From assembly GCA_029782355.1 (NCBI GenBank), contig JAKOUY010000029.1:120508-184507 (forward strand): a DNA stretch of 64,000 nt. Reading direction: 5' to 3'. Positions 52,683 through 61,751 of this stretch are shown piece by piece; the stretch's first letter is position 1, and each line of letters starts with the position of its first letter. Both the position numbers and the translations under genes were made by a program. The notes under the pieces were generated by a model, which was given only the letters and a program-made list of their open reading frames with translations, had not been told where the DNA came from and made no database searches. Source of the DNA: Actinomycetes bacterium (lineage in GTDB: Bacteria > Actinomycetota > Acidimicrobiia > Acidimicrobiales > Ilumatobacteraceae).

Positions 52683-52688
52683 GACAAT
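52683..52688 (+). promoter_or_regulatory. Leaderless -10 element of the HNH gene
   Basis: GACAAT, 6 nt, GTG at 52695; the same hexamer and spacing as the MarR-family gene. Confidence 0.5.
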
Positions 52689-52694
52689 GGCCCC

Positions 52695-53747
52695 GTGGCA
52701 ACAGATGATCTGTTGATCGAGCGCCTGTTGAGGGTGATCGATGAAGGCCGACGTACAGCGACCTACAAACTCGCGCTCCTGCTCGCCATCATCGACACCG
52801 CGGCCACCATGCCCGGCGAGCCGAGACTGCCGACCAGATCGATCGCCGGGCGTGTGCTGGAGCTGTACTACCCGCAGACGCGCAGCTACGTCGACCGCAA
52901 CGGTGTTGCCTGCATACCCCGTCAGATCTCGATGAAGTCGTCCACGGTCGTCGCCAGAGTCGAACGCCTTCGGCTAACCGGGGATGCACTGCGGTGCCGA
53001 TCTATCGACGAGGTGGCCAGACGAGCGCCGCGAGAGCACCAGCGCACGTTGGACGTAGTCGAAGATACCTTTGTCCGCTATCCGATTCCGCTGCTACAAG
53101 TCGTTGGCGCGCAGTCCGTCCCATTCCTCTACGCGGTGAGCTGGCGCGAGGGCACCAGCGTTGCCTCCCTTCGCCAGGCTGGGGCCGACCACGTCGCGCT
53201 GCTCGACGGCGTAGGTGACAGACTCGTGATTCTCGGCCCGATGCTGCGTCCGTTGATCGAATACCACTGGACCCGGGACGTGGCCCTCTGGACGCGCATC
53301 GATACCGAGGATGAACACCTCCGCGCGCACCTGTTCGCCCGCGACCGGTCCGCCTTCCCATCCGAACTGGTCAGTGGACTGTTCGACGAGCAGGCTGGCG
53401 CCTGCTTCTACTGCGGGGATCGATTGCGTCAGCACGCTCAAGTCGACCACTTCGTACCGTGGTCCCGATGGCCGAACGATGCGGTCGAGAACTTGGTGCT
53501 CGCCGACCGATGCAACGGCGCAAAGTCCGACCACCTGGCTGGGACGGCCCACCTGCAGCGGTGGCGAGCGCGCCTTGACAACAGACCTGGCGAGCTCGCC
53601 ACGATCGCCGACGCCGCACGATGGAGCAGTGCTCCAGCCCGCAGCCGCGCCCTGGCACAGACGACCTATCAGCACCTGGCCCCTGGCACACCGCTCTGGG
53701 TGCGGGGAAAGGACTTCGAGCTCGCCTCGGGCCCTGCCTGGACCTGA
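52695..53747 (+). CDS. HNH-endonuclease-domain protein
   Basis: 350 residues. A helical N-terminal region (IERLLRVIDEGRRTATYKLALLLAIID in part) precedes an HNH core: CFYC near residue 237, then VDHFVPWSRWPNDAVENLVLADRCNGAKSDH (shortened), containing the D-H, N and H catalytic pattern. Free-standing HNH proteins of this type occur in actinobacterial islands; a restriction or defence role is possible but no methylase or partner gene is nearby. Starts at GTG behind GACAAT-N6. Confidence 0.87.
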   Translation: MATDDLLIERLLRVIDEGRRTATYKLALLLAIIDTAATMPGEPRLPTRSIAGRVLELYYPQTRSYVDRNGVACIPRQISMKSSTVVARVERLRLTGDALRCRSIDEVARRAPREHQRTLDVVEDTFVRYPIPLLQVVGAQSVPFLYAVSWREGTSVASLRQAGADHVALLDGVGDRLVILGPMLRPLIEYHWTRDVALWTRIDTEDEHLRAHLFARDRSAFPSELVSGLFDEQAGACFYCGDRLRQHAQVDHFVPWSRWPNDAVENLVLADRCNGAKSDHLAGTAHLQRWRARLDNRPGELATIADAARWSSAPARSRALAQTTYQHLAPGTPLWVRGKDFELASGPAWT

Positions 53748-53778
53748 CCGCGACAGGCGCCGCGGGACACTCGAAGCC

Positions 53779-53955
53779 GTGAAGGTCGCGCTGATCCACT
53801 CGCCGTTGGTCGGCCTAGCCATGATGTGTGCGATTGCGGACGCGCTCCACGGGCTGCGTGAAGTGGAGACCAACGACCCGCACCTCCGCGATGCGATCGG
53901 CCTCACTGGCTCCTTTCAGGCGGCGCCGCGTCGGCGTCGAGTTCGGCCGACGTAG
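53779..53955 (+). pseudogene. Possible alpha/beta-hydrolase N-terminal fragment
   Basis: A 58-codon frame from GTG beginning VKVALIHSPLVGLAMMCAIADAL, which resembles the first strand and oxyanion-loop region of alpha/beta hydrolases, then losing similarity and ending at TAG. No catalytic triad is present. Probably a gene remnant; the following 156 bp (to 54111) show nothing recognisable. Confidence 0.35.
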
Positions 53956-54111
53956 TGACCAGGCGGGTCGCAGCTGCGCCACGCCAGCGCTCCACGCTCC
54001 GGGACCGGCTACGCCACCCCAGCCAGCTTGGGTACCGCACACTGCGATCGACAGGTCTGCCCCTCATCTGGCTGCGGTCCGGCCGTGCGTCTGGGTTGGT
54101 TCGCTCGACTG

Positions 54112-55587
54112 TCAGCTGCCGGAGCGTCGGCGCGTGGCGAGCTGCGTGACGATGTCACCGACGGCTCCGTACAGCGCGGCAGCGTGGTCGCTGTCGTGGC
54201 CGATGGCGGTCAGTCCGAAGCGGCCGTCGATCGCGAGGCAGGACAGCATGTGCAACACCACTCCGGTGCCGGTGGTCGGATCGAAGCTCAAATTGGCACG
54301 GCGTAGTGCGTCGATGACGTCACGGGGCGGGCACCCGATGAGCAACGGCTCGACCAGGTTGTCACTCGCGACGTAGGAGCGGGGCGATCCGTCCGCGTCC
54401 GAGACCCATGCGCCCGTGTCGCCGTCGTACCTGCCCGGCACGAGATTCCGAAGCGCGGCGTATGGATGTGTCGTCCCACCCTTGCGCAAGTTGATCTCCA
54501 GTGCCGCGACCCGCCATGAGCCGTCAGATCGCTGTGCGCAGGCGAAGTCGATGGCCACTCGGCCGAGGGCGCCTCGTTCCACGAGCAGCGCGCCCACCGC
54601 CGACGCGTGAACTGCGAGCTCGGGCGCGTACGCAGGGTCGGCGGGAAACCGGCAGCCCTGGTACACCTGGGCCGAGGGGCCGCCAAGGATCTGCTCGTGC
54701 GTGGCCAGCACCGACACCGTTCCGTCCGGGAGGAGGTCGACCTGCGCACTGGGACTGGTGAAGCGTTGCCCGCTCACCATCTCCTCCACGACGCCTCCTC
54801 GTGACAGGTCGTCCAAGTACCAGTGGGGCAGCGCGTCGAGGGCGTGCCGCAACGCTGTCTCGCCGCGTGACAGGTCGAGCACGACATTCCCGTCGCCACT
54901 CCCGGAGTCGTCGTGCTTCACCACGATCCTGGCCAGCTCTGGGTTGGCGCGGCGAAGGCGCACCGCCGCATCGAGGATGCCGTCCACGTCGGTGACGTCC
55001 TCTGCGCCGTCCGGCAGCGGCACCCCGGCCTCACGGAACAGGCGACGACCGGAGCTCTTGAACCCGAGCGGCCACAATGCCGGGTCGGTCCCGTTGAGCG
55101 GGAGTCCGAGCTGACGAGCCACCTCCACCTCTGCACGAGTGACGTTCCAGGGTTCGATCAGCCCGACCCGACCTCCGACCGTGGCGCGGATCAGCTCGAG
55201 CAGGTCCGGCCGGGCCAGCAGCTTCTCGGCGACCGGAAGCGGTGACACGTCGTCGAGCGTGACCGTGTGGAAGCGTTGACGAGCCGAGGTCGCAGCATCG
55301 CCGGGTAGACAGTCGAAGTAGTGGTCGATCAGCTCGGGTTCTGGACCGCGGCTGCTGACGAAGACGATCTCACAGGTCGGGATGCGTCCGACCACGAGCG
55401 CCGACACCAGATAGCGGTGCTCGAGCGCAGGGATGCGATCCGCATAGTGCGAGAGGAGCGACTCGCCGAGACTGTACGACGGCAGTGCAACGATCACGTG
55501 GTCCACCGTGCTGCCCGTACGGTTCGCCTCGAGCGCGGCGAGCGGCCCGCCGTGGTCTTGCTCCGCACCCTCGCCATCCACCGGCAT
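54112..55587 (-). CDS. ATP-grasp peptide-ligase-like protein (PGM1 family)
   Basis: 491 residues. A pre-ATP-grasp domain (HVIVALPSYSLGESLLSHYA) is followed by an ATP-grasp fold with IVVKHDDSGSGDGNVVLDL as the ATP-binding strand pair, EINLRKGGTTHPY as the Mg-binding segment, and a C-terminal domain ending GVVLHMLSCLAIDGRFGLTAIG. The three-part layout fits the PGM1 type, a ligase that joins an amino acid or peptide to a carrier peptide in pheganomycin biosynthesis. No precursor gene is visible nearby, so the substrate is unknown. AAGGGGG precedes the ATG. Confidence 0.8.
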   Translation of the reverse strand: MPVDGEGAEQDHGGPLAALEANRTGSTVDHVIVALPSYSLGESLLSHYADRIPALEHRYLVSALVVGRIPTCEIVFVSSRGPEPELIDHYFDCLPGDAATSARQRFHTVTLDDVSPLPVAEKLLARPDLLELIRATVGGRVGLIEPWNVTRAEVEVARQLGLPLNGTDPALWPLGFKSSGRRLFREAGVPLPDGAEDVTDVDGILDAAVRLRRANPELARIVVKHDDSGSGDGNVVLDLSRGETALRHALDALPHWYLDDLSRGGVVEEMVSGQRFTSPSAQVDLLPDGTVSVLATHEQILGGPSAQVYQGCRFPADPAYAPELAVHASAVGALLVERGALGRVAIDFACAQRSDGSWRVAALEINLRKGGTTHPYAALRNLVPGRYDGDTGAWVSDADGSPRSYVASDNLVEPLLIGCPPRDVIDALRRANLSFDPTTGTGVVLHMLSCLAIDGRFGLTAIGHDSDHAAALYGAVGDIVTQLATRRRSGS

Positions 55588-55686
55588 GCCGCCCCCTTCC
55601 TCGGCACATCTTCAACATGTTGCCCGGCCGGCGCAACAGGCTGAGTCGGGAGACGTCGATCGTCTCGCCCGCACGCGGGCACATGC

Positions 55687-55692
55687 CAAGCT
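55687..55692 (+). promoter_or_regulatory. Candidate leaderless -10 of the PAS gene
   Basis: CAAGCT, 6 nt, ATG at 55699. Weakest member of the leaderless set. Confidence 0.35.
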
Positions 55693-55698
55693 TGGGCG

Positions 55699-56085
55699 AT
55701 GTCAACGGAACCCGGTTCTGCATCGCTGGCAGACGCCGCGATGGTGGTCGCAGGGCGTGACGGATTGGCCGCGTGGGCGAGCCCAGGCGTGACGCCGGTT
55801 CTTGGCTACCCGGCAACCGAGCTGGTCGGCCAGCCGATCGATCAGCTCGTGCCGAGCGAATTCCGCAAGCGCCACCTGGCTGGCTGGCGCGGCGTGTGGC
55901 GTTCGGGCCGGATGAGCCCACCGACGCGACCGGTCATGATTCCCGTGGTTCGTGCGGACGGGACCGTGCAGCGCTTCGTCAGCCACCTCGTGCCGATCCG
56001 GGCACCGCACGGCGAGCTCGTGGCAGTGGCAGCAGTCTGGATGGCACCGAGCGACGCCGACGCCGGTGTCGCCCAACTCCAGTGA
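55699..56085 (+). CDS. Stand-alone PAS-domain protein
   Basis: 128 residues covering a single PAS fold: the WASPGVTPVLGYPATELVGQPIDQLVP segment (shortened) is the PAS core, then RHLAGWRGVWRSG and the strand PVVRADGTVQRFVSHLVPI. No output domain or HTH follows. It could sense a ligand or redox signal in trans. Divergent from the ATP-grasp gene, 111 bp apart. Confidence 0.78.
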   Translation: MSTEPGSASLADAAMVVAGRDGLAAWASPGVTPVLGYPATELVGQPIDQLVPSEFRKRHLAGWRGVWRSGRMSPPTRPVMIPVVRADGTVQRFVSHLVPIRAPHGELVAVAAVWMAPSDADAGVAQLQ

Positions 56086-56308
56086 GTCCTGCAGCCGGCT
56101 CGACCGTGAGACGCGCCGCCCTTCTCCGAGCCAACTGCCTTGAAACCAGCGGTCGTCGGCCTGGCGCCCGGGGTGAGGAGCGGGCCGGTCGTGGTCAAGC
56201 TGGGTCGCAGCCGCCGACATGCACGACGAACGGCACGCCAGCGGCCGCCGCGACCGCGCACCATGACGTCGTCCGCCGACACACGGCACCGATGTTCGAG
56301 GAGTTCCT

Positions 56309-57445
56309 ATGAACGTGAAACGACGCCCGAACCGCTTCGCTGGAGCAGCGGCGATCGTGACGGCCTGTCTCCTGTCCATTGCGAGTTTCCACGGCTCTTC
56401 GTCCGCTTCGGTTGACACCTCGACAAGCGGATCCTCGAACGTCTCCTCCACCACCGATGCCGTTCCGACGCCCACCGGGCCGACGACCGCTGCGACCTCT
56501 CCGCCGCCGTCATCGAGTCCAGACTCCAGCAACGTGGACCCGTCGGCGCCACCGGTCGCGCCCGGAGCATGGATCGCCTTCCAGCGAACCGACGACATTC
56601 TCCTCATCCGACCGGACGGGAGCGACGCCACCCCCTTCGACGTCCTCGGGCCGAGACCGCATCACCCTGACTGGTCACCCGACGGGACCCGGCTCGCCTA
56701 TGTGGTCGACGACACCGACGGGACAGCCGACATCTGGATCGCAGCGATCGACGGATCCGGGGCCCGCCGAGTCGTCGACTGCGTGCACCCGTGCCAGTTC
56801 GCCGAGGATCCGACGTGGTCGCCGGACGGACAACGGCTCGCCTACTGGACCAGTGGCGACACCGAACCACCGCTTAAGCAGGTCCTCGTGATCGACATCG
56901 CCACGGGGAGAACCGTGTCCGTGGTCGACGACGGTTTCCTCACCGGACCCGTCAATCCCAAGTTCTCCCCCGACGGAACCCATCTGGCGCTCGAGGTCGG
57001 CACGTTCGTCCGCCAGGGTTCGAGCTTCGAGCTCACCGCCTCCGACATCGCCATCGCCGACGTGACGACTCCCACTGCGACGATCGTGCACATCACCAAC
57101 GGCATGCTCGCTGGCTATCCGGACTGGAGCCCCGATGGTCGCGAGATCGTGTTCCAGGCCGGAAATACCGATCCATTCGGCCTGACCGGCACCCCAACCG
57201 ACCTCTACACCATCCGACCCGACGGCACCGGTCTGACGAAGATCACCCACACGGAACCGACCGGGCCGTGGCCGGCCCTGCCCGACTGGACGTCGGACGC
57301 GTCGATGCCGTTGCTGGCCACCGTCATCGACACGACGGGGTTCGTGCTCGCATCGGTCGACCTGTCCACGGGAGCGCTCCGACCTCTTGAGGACTCCCAC
57401 GGCCCGATCCGCGGTGCGCACCCTCGGCGGAGTCCGGTTGGATGA
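56309..57445 (+). CDS. Secreted TolB-like beta-propeller protein
   Basis: 378 residues. A signal peptide (AGAAAIVTACLLSIASFHG) is followed by a Ser/Thr/Pro-rich linker of about 50 residues and a propeller of repeated WSPDG blades (HPDWSPDGTRLAYV, DPTWSPDGQRLAYW, NPKFSPDGTHLALE, YPDWSPDGREIVFQ). TolB-type propellers mediate protein-protein contacts. GAGGAG lies six bases before the ATG. Extracytoplasmic; partner unknown. Confidence 0.85.
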   Translation: MNVKRRPNRFAGAAAIVTACLLSIASFHGSSSASVDTSTSGSSNVSSTTDAVPTPTGPTTAATSPPPSSSPDSSNVDPSAPPVAPGAWIAFQRTDDILLIRPDGSDATPFDVLGPRPHHPDWSPDGTRLAYVVDDTDGTADIWIAAIDGSGARRVVDCVHPCQFAEDPTWSPDGQRLAYWTSGDTEPPLKQVLVIDIATGRTVSVVDDGFLTGPVNPKFSPDGTHLALEVGTFVRQGSSFELTASDIAIADVTTPTATIVHITNGMLAGYPDWSPDGREIVFQAGNTDPFGLTGTPTDLYTIRPDGTGLTKITHTEPTGPWPALPDWTSDASMPLLATVIDTTGFVLASVDLSTGALRPLEDSHGPIRGAHPRRSPVG

Positions 57446-57608
57446 CCGATCGGGCGGGGCCGGGCTGCGGACCCGCGTGGGTGGCAACGTTGGGCTCGGC
57501 GCAAGTCTGAAGAAGAGTGCCTCCTCGTCATGCACCTCTCCTCGGACCGTGGCCGGACGAATCGGTCGAAATGAGCGTCGATTCGTCCCGGTCGTCCGGG
57601 GTGCTCGA

Positions 57609-57790
57609 TCAGCGTTCGAGGATTCGCAGGACGTCGTCGGCGGCGAACACCCGGCCGTAGCTGCCGCCCGTAGTCTCGCGAAGGAGACCGAGCTGTTCGA
57701 GGCGTGCGACGGCGTTGCGCTCGCGTGGCGAAGACTCGATTCCGAACAGCTCATTGATCCTCCCCTGCGCAACCGGAAGGTCGGTCGGCG
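57609..57790 (-). pseudogene. C-terminal remnant of a Fic/DOC-family protein
   Basis: The last about 55 codons read LPVAQGRINELFGIESSPRERNAVARLEQLGLLRETTGGSYGRVF and a DDVLRILE end (shortened), the C-terminal winged-helix typical of Fic-family proteins. No HPFxxGN Fic motif is found upstream; the sequence before about 57790 is unrelated. Truncated by rearrangement next to the lipoprotein gene. Confidence 0.5.
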
Positions 57791-57811
57791 TACCGCGGTC
57801 AGATTCACCGC

Positions 57812-59020
57812 TCAGCACTGGCCGAACAGGGACGACATGACGGAGTAGTACTCGTCCGGGGCGAATGGGTGATGCTGCGTGGCGTTGAACCGTCGATCGA
57901 GTTCGGCGCGATACGTCGCATCTTCGAACACCGTCCGGGGCGGGATGTCGGCGCGAAGTTCGTTGCATTTCCCGAGGTACAGCAGACCATCGAAGGAGTC
58001 CCCGATCCTCGCAGGTACGGCAGGCAGGGGCATGCTCGCCGGAAGTCCTTGCCTTGGCGGAGGCGGACCACTTGGGAGGGCCGGGATCGATCCACCGCTG
58101 TCCGCCCCGGCTACGGGGACCAGCACCTGGCCTGGGGCATTCGGCGATCCTTGCGCCGAGGATGGCAGCCCCGCCACCCACGTGCCGGAGATCGACAGCA
58201 CGCCCGGCACGACGGAGACGGGCAGTCGCGGCTCGAGTTCAGCCGTCTGCGGCCCGAATCCACTGTAGAGCGCGATCGCAGAGACCGATCCGGGGTGACT
58301 CTGTTCGAGCAGGCCGCGAGCGTTTGCCGAAGGCAGCAGCCCCGGTGCGGAGGACGGACCGGGTGGCGGAGGCGTTTCGGTTGTCGTGAGGTGCGATGCG
58401 CCGACGACCCACAACGCGTGTTCTCCCCGGTTCAGCACACCTGTCAGAGTCGACGCCATCGCCCGTTCTCGGTCGATTGCTGCGAGATCGGCGGCGGCGT
58501 CAACCGTCGCCCACGAAAGCGGCGCGTCGACCGCCAGCACCCGGAGTTGATGGCTCGCGTCCGAGTTGCGGTTGACGTCTCGCACAGCCTGGTAGAGCTC
58601 GAGAATTCGGATATCAGCAGCGCCGGTCTCGCTGAAGATTCCGTCGCGGAGCGCGGCGAGCAGTGTGCGATCATCCACGCTTCCGGCAAGGTAGGCGTCA
58701 ATCGTTTCCTGCGCGCTCGTGCTGACCTCGACCGCGATTGTGTGCGTTGCTTCCCGGAACGAGCGGTCGCGTGAGAGTTCGACGAGGAACGCACGAAGGT
58801 CCGCACTGCCATGTGTCTCCCCGATGGCGACAACCGCGTGGCCTCGCAGAGCGTCCACGATCGCCTCGATCGCCGGGGATGCAACGGGTTGCGGCGCGCC
58901 GCTTGAGGGCAAGGTCGACACTGGTGGGTCAATCGTGACTGGCAGTTGCACGGACTGGTCGGAGCTGCAAGCGCTCAGCGCGAGCGCGGACACCAACAGC
59001 GGGACGATACGACGGGACAT
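57812..59020 (-). CDS. Lipoprotein of the EreA/ChaN-like (Tiki) superfamily
   Basis: 402 residues. The signal peptide ends with lipobox LALSACSS, so it is lipid-anchored outside. VVAIGETHGSADLRAFLVEL carries the conserved E-T-H of erythromycin-esterase-like and ChaN/TIKI enzymes, and HALWVVGASHL supplies the later His. The C-terminal 180 residues are Pro/Ser/Gly-rich linker and a globular end. Could be a hydrolase or a haem-binding relative; the sequence does not decide. GGAG six bases before the ATG. Confidence 0.75.
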   Translation of the reverse strand: MSRRIVPLLVSALALSACSSDQSVQLPVTIDPPVSTLPSSGAPQPVASPAIEAIVDALRGHAVVAIGETHGSADLRAFLVELSRDRSFREATHTIAVEVSTSAQETIDAYLAGSVDDRTLLAALRDGIFSETGAADIRILELYQAVRDVNRNSDASHQLRVLAVDAPLSWATVDAAADLAAIDRERAMASTLTGVLNRGEHALWVVGASHLTTTETPPPPGPSSAPGLLPSANARGLLEQSHPGSVSAIALYSGFGPQTAELEPRLPVSVVPGVLSISGTWVAGLPSSAQGSPNAPGQVLVPVAGADSGGSIPALPSGPPPPRQGLPASMPLPAVPARIGDSFDGLLYLGKCNELRADIPPRTVFEDATYRAELDRRFNATQHHPFAPDEYYSVMSSLFGQC

Positions 59021-59044
59021 GACGGACTCCGGGAGTTCGATGGA

Positions 59045-59066
59045 CGGCTTCGACGGTACGAAGCCG
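59045..59066. other. Hairpin upstream of the lipoprotein gene
   Basis: Perfect 8-bp arms CGGCTTCG and CGAAGCCG around ACGGTA, 25 bp before the lipoprotein start on its 5' side. Could be a 5'-UTR structure or an operator. Confidence 0.35.
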
Positions 59067-59204
59067 GCTCATCGCCGTCGTCCGCCATCCCGGCGAACAT
59101 CTCTGCCCCTCACCGCCGAGCTCGTCTCATCCTCAAGGTGGAGGACAGGCCGGGACGCCCCGCGACAATGTCGACTTGGAATGACCCCAGGACTCCGGAC
59201 CGGT

Positions 59205-59290
59205 TGCGCGTGGGATCATGCCACGGCGGTGGCGGTCGAGGAGCTCGCATTGCCGTAACGCGAAGAAGCTTTCGGCGATGGCGTTGACGC
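59205..59290 (-). pseudogene. IS3-family transposase (OrfB) remnant
   Basis: On the minus strand the frame reads NAIAESFFALRQCELLDRH, the C-terminal DDE block of IS3-type OrfB (N-A-x-A-E-S-F-F with the catalytic Glu). Sequence on both sides is unrelated, so only this short piece survives. Confidence 0.55.
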
Positions 59291-59300
59291 TCCGACATAA

Positions 59301-59603
59301 ACCGGCTGGTCAGCCTCGGACGCCAAGTCCGCCAGCCCATGGCTGTTTCCCGGCGGATTCGCCGGCCACCACCTCGACCCCGAATCGCTCGCCAACCGGC
59401 TCCGCCAGCTCGGCATCAGCGCAACGAAGCTCCGCACAGACGCACTGCTCGACCTTGCCGCCGACATCCCGCCCGCGATCCTCGCTGACCTGACCGGGCT
59501 CTACCCGACCACGGCGGCCCGTTGGACGCACGCGGCTGGCGGCGACTGGGCTCTATACGTGACCGCGCGCCTGACGGCCGCAGCGGCCGATGCTCAGCGG
59601 TGA
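59301..59603 (+). pseudogene. C-terminal fragment of an actinobacterial recombinase/integrase-like protein
   Basis: 101 codons open after an in-frame TAA, reading SPWLFPGGFAGHHLDPESLA, LRQLGISATKLRTDALLDLA, ADIPPAILADLTGLYPTTA and RWTHAAGGDWALYV to a TGA. This LFPG...LADL.G..P.TA.RW...AGGDW pattern is the C-terminal block of a widespread actinobacterial tyrosine-recombinase-related family. No start codon or catalytic N-terminal part is present. The flanks 59021-59204 and 59604-59826 hold only the hairpin at 59045 and nothing else I recognise. Confidence 0.55.
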
Positions 59604-59826
59604 CTCCGCCCACGTGGCCTGAGCGGCTGTGGGTCGCGGCACCTATCACGGCACGATCCTCGGCGGCGTCGGGCAGTGATACCGTTCGAAGCGTGATGAC
59701 GTGCGCACCCGGAAGGTGTCGACCAGTTCGGCTGCCCGGATACGCGTGCTGCGACAGGGACGACCCGGCGAGCTGACGCTCGCTGCTCTCGTTCTGTCCT
59801 GTCCCTTCCATCTCGAACGAGGTTCC

Positions 59827-60753
59827 ATGTCCCGCGTACGCCGCTCGGCGTGGTCGCTGGTCGCTGCAGCTGCATGCTGGGGCACCGCGACCGCGATCAG
59901 CAAGCGGGCGGTCGAAGAGATCGCCCCACTCACCCTGCTCTCCATCGAACTCGCCGTCAGCGTCGCGGTGCTTCTCACGGCCACCGCAGTCACCGGCGAC
60001 CGCACCCTGCCCGTCACGAACCGGGCCGCGCTCATCTGGCTCGGTGTCCTCAATCCCGGCCTGTCCTACGCCCTCAGTCTCGCCGGATTGGCCCGCATCA
60101 CCGCCAGCACCTCCACGCTGCTGTGGGCGACCGAACCCGTCCTGATCCTGCTGCTCGCGTGGCTGCTTCTCCGTCAACGACCGACACGGGCGATGTTCGT
60201 CTGCGCCGGGGTCGCACTCGGCGGGGTCGCGCTCGTCGTAGCCCGACCCGGCATCCGTCTGAGCATCGCCGGTGTCTCGCTCACCGTCGCCGGTGTCGCT
60301 GCGTGCGCGGTCTACACCGTGATGTCGAGCCGTTACCTCGGCGAGGAGTCCACCCTCGGTGTCGTCCTGCTCCAACAAAGCTCCGCCCTCGGGTTCACGG
60401 TCCTGCTCGCGATCGGCGCACTCATCAGCGGACACGCCGGATCGCTCGCCGACGTCTCCGCGATCGGATGGGCCAGCGCAATGGCCGCGGGCGCGTTGTA
60501 CTACGGCGTCGCGTTCTGGTTCTACCTCCACGGTCTCCGCACGTGTTCTCCCGGAGTCGCAGGGCTGTTCATCAACCTCGTCCCTCTGTTCGGCGTGACC
60601 TCCGCCGCAGTGCTGCTCGGGGAGCGTCTCGCGACCAGGCAATGGATCGGCTGCGCGACCACTCTCGCTGCCGTCACCACCGTCGCGCTCATCCAGGCAC
60701 GAGCGACCGTCGGCACCGATCACGATCAATCACGGATCGCACCGGTCGCTTGA
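59827..60753 (+). CDS. EamA/DMT-family transporter
   Basis: 308 residues with ten hydrophobic segments in two EamA repeats (AACWGTATAISKRAV at the start of the first; VAACAVYTVMSSRYLG opening the second; GLFINLVPLFGVTSAAVLLGE near the end, shortened). Drug/metabolite exporters of this family move amino acids or small metabolites. The ATG giving MSRVRRSAW is chosen; upstream in-frame codons are not conserved in type. Single gene between recombinase remnants. Confidence 0.9.
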   Translation: MSRVRRSAWSLVAAAACWGTATAISKRAVEEIAPLTLLSIELAVSVAVLLTATAVTGDRTLPVTNRAALIWLGVLNPGLSYALSLAGLARITASTSTLLWATEPVLILLLAWLLLRQRPTRAMFVCAGVALGGVALVVARPGIRLSIAGVSLTVAGVAACAVYTVMSSRYLGEESTLGVVLLQQSSALGFTVLLAIGALISGHAGSLADVSAIGWASAMAAGALYYGVAFWFYLHGLRTCSPGVAGLFINLVPLFGVTSAAVLLGERLATRQWIGCATTLAAVTTVALIQARATVGTDHDQSRIAPVA

Positions 60754-60773
60754 CAACGACAGCTGCTCGATAA

Positions 60774-61485
60774 CTCGCGTCCACCACTGCACCGGACCGC
60801 AGCGTCACCCGCAACGTCGCCGATCTCGCCGACCCGCCGAAGGTCCGCGTCGGCGGCTCACAGGAGATGACCGTGTGGTCGGCCGACGAGCTGCGCGACT
60901 TCCTCGCCAGCATCGAAGACAGCGGGTGGTACGTGCCGATCTTCCTCGCCGCCAACACCGGCATGCGCCGGGGGGGAGGTGCTCGGCCTCACCTGGCGCC
61001 AAGTCGACCTCGACGCTGCCTGCCTGGTCGTATCGCAGTAGATCCTGTCGGTCGGGTACGAGGCGAGTGTCGCCGACGTGAAGGCGACGAACAGCCGCCG
61101 CGCCATCCACCTCGACCCGAGGACCGTCGCTGTGCTGAAGACGTGGCGCCGTCACCAGCTCGAGCAGAAGATGAGCACCGGCCGGCGAGGCGACGACGAG
61201 TTCGTGTTCACCTAACCCGACGGCGGGCCGATCCACCCCGACTTCTTCTCGCAGTCATGGCAGCGGCTGATGCGCGACAGCGAGATCCGCCGCATCCGTC
61301 TCCACGACCTGCGCCACACCCACGCCACGATCCTGCTGAAGGCCGGCGTCCCCGTGAAGGTCGTCAGCGAACGCCTTGGCCACAGCAGCCCCGCGTTCAC
61401 GATGACGGTGTACCAGCACGTGTTGCCAGGCATGCAGGCCGACGCCGCCGCGGCGTTCAGCTCGGCGGTGTTCGACAGCCGGTGA
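60774..61485 (+). pseudogene. Tyrosine recombinase (phage-type integrase), broken by a frameshift and two in-frame stops
   Basis: Starts without its N-terminal arm-binding domain (RNVADLADPPKV), then SADELRDFLASIED and AANTGMRRG with the first catalytic Arg. A G7 run at 60970 shifts the frame; GEVLGLTWRQVDLD continues in the next frame until TAG (61038), and a TAA occurs at 61214. The C-terminal half still holds HDLRHTHATILL (His, Arg), LGHSS (His) and the nucleophile Tyr in YQHVLPG. All catalytic residues are present but no continuous protein can be made. The following 266 bp (61486-61751) hold nothing recognisable. Confidence 0.85.
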
Positions 61486-61751
61486 ACTGCGCCAGGCCTT
61501 CCGCCTCCTGCGTTCGGACCCCGAGATTCCCCGTACTTCTCGTGGCGGGCTATGCGAGTCTGCTGTAGCCAGTCGGCCGCCGGCCGCTCAGGGCGCAGGC
61601 GAACCCACAGGGGTTAATCGGAGCTAGTCACGGAGCTGATACCGGCGCTGATCAGTCCTTCTATAGATACCGCTAGAACATCGATTGACTCGGCAGGTAG
61701 AGCGCGACTGACAGGTGCTGAGAAATCCTCGATAGCTGTAGGGCGGCCTCC

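Noticed and set aside
52695..53747. Restriction-modification system
   Set aside because: No DNA methylase or specificity gene is found on either side of the HNH gene.
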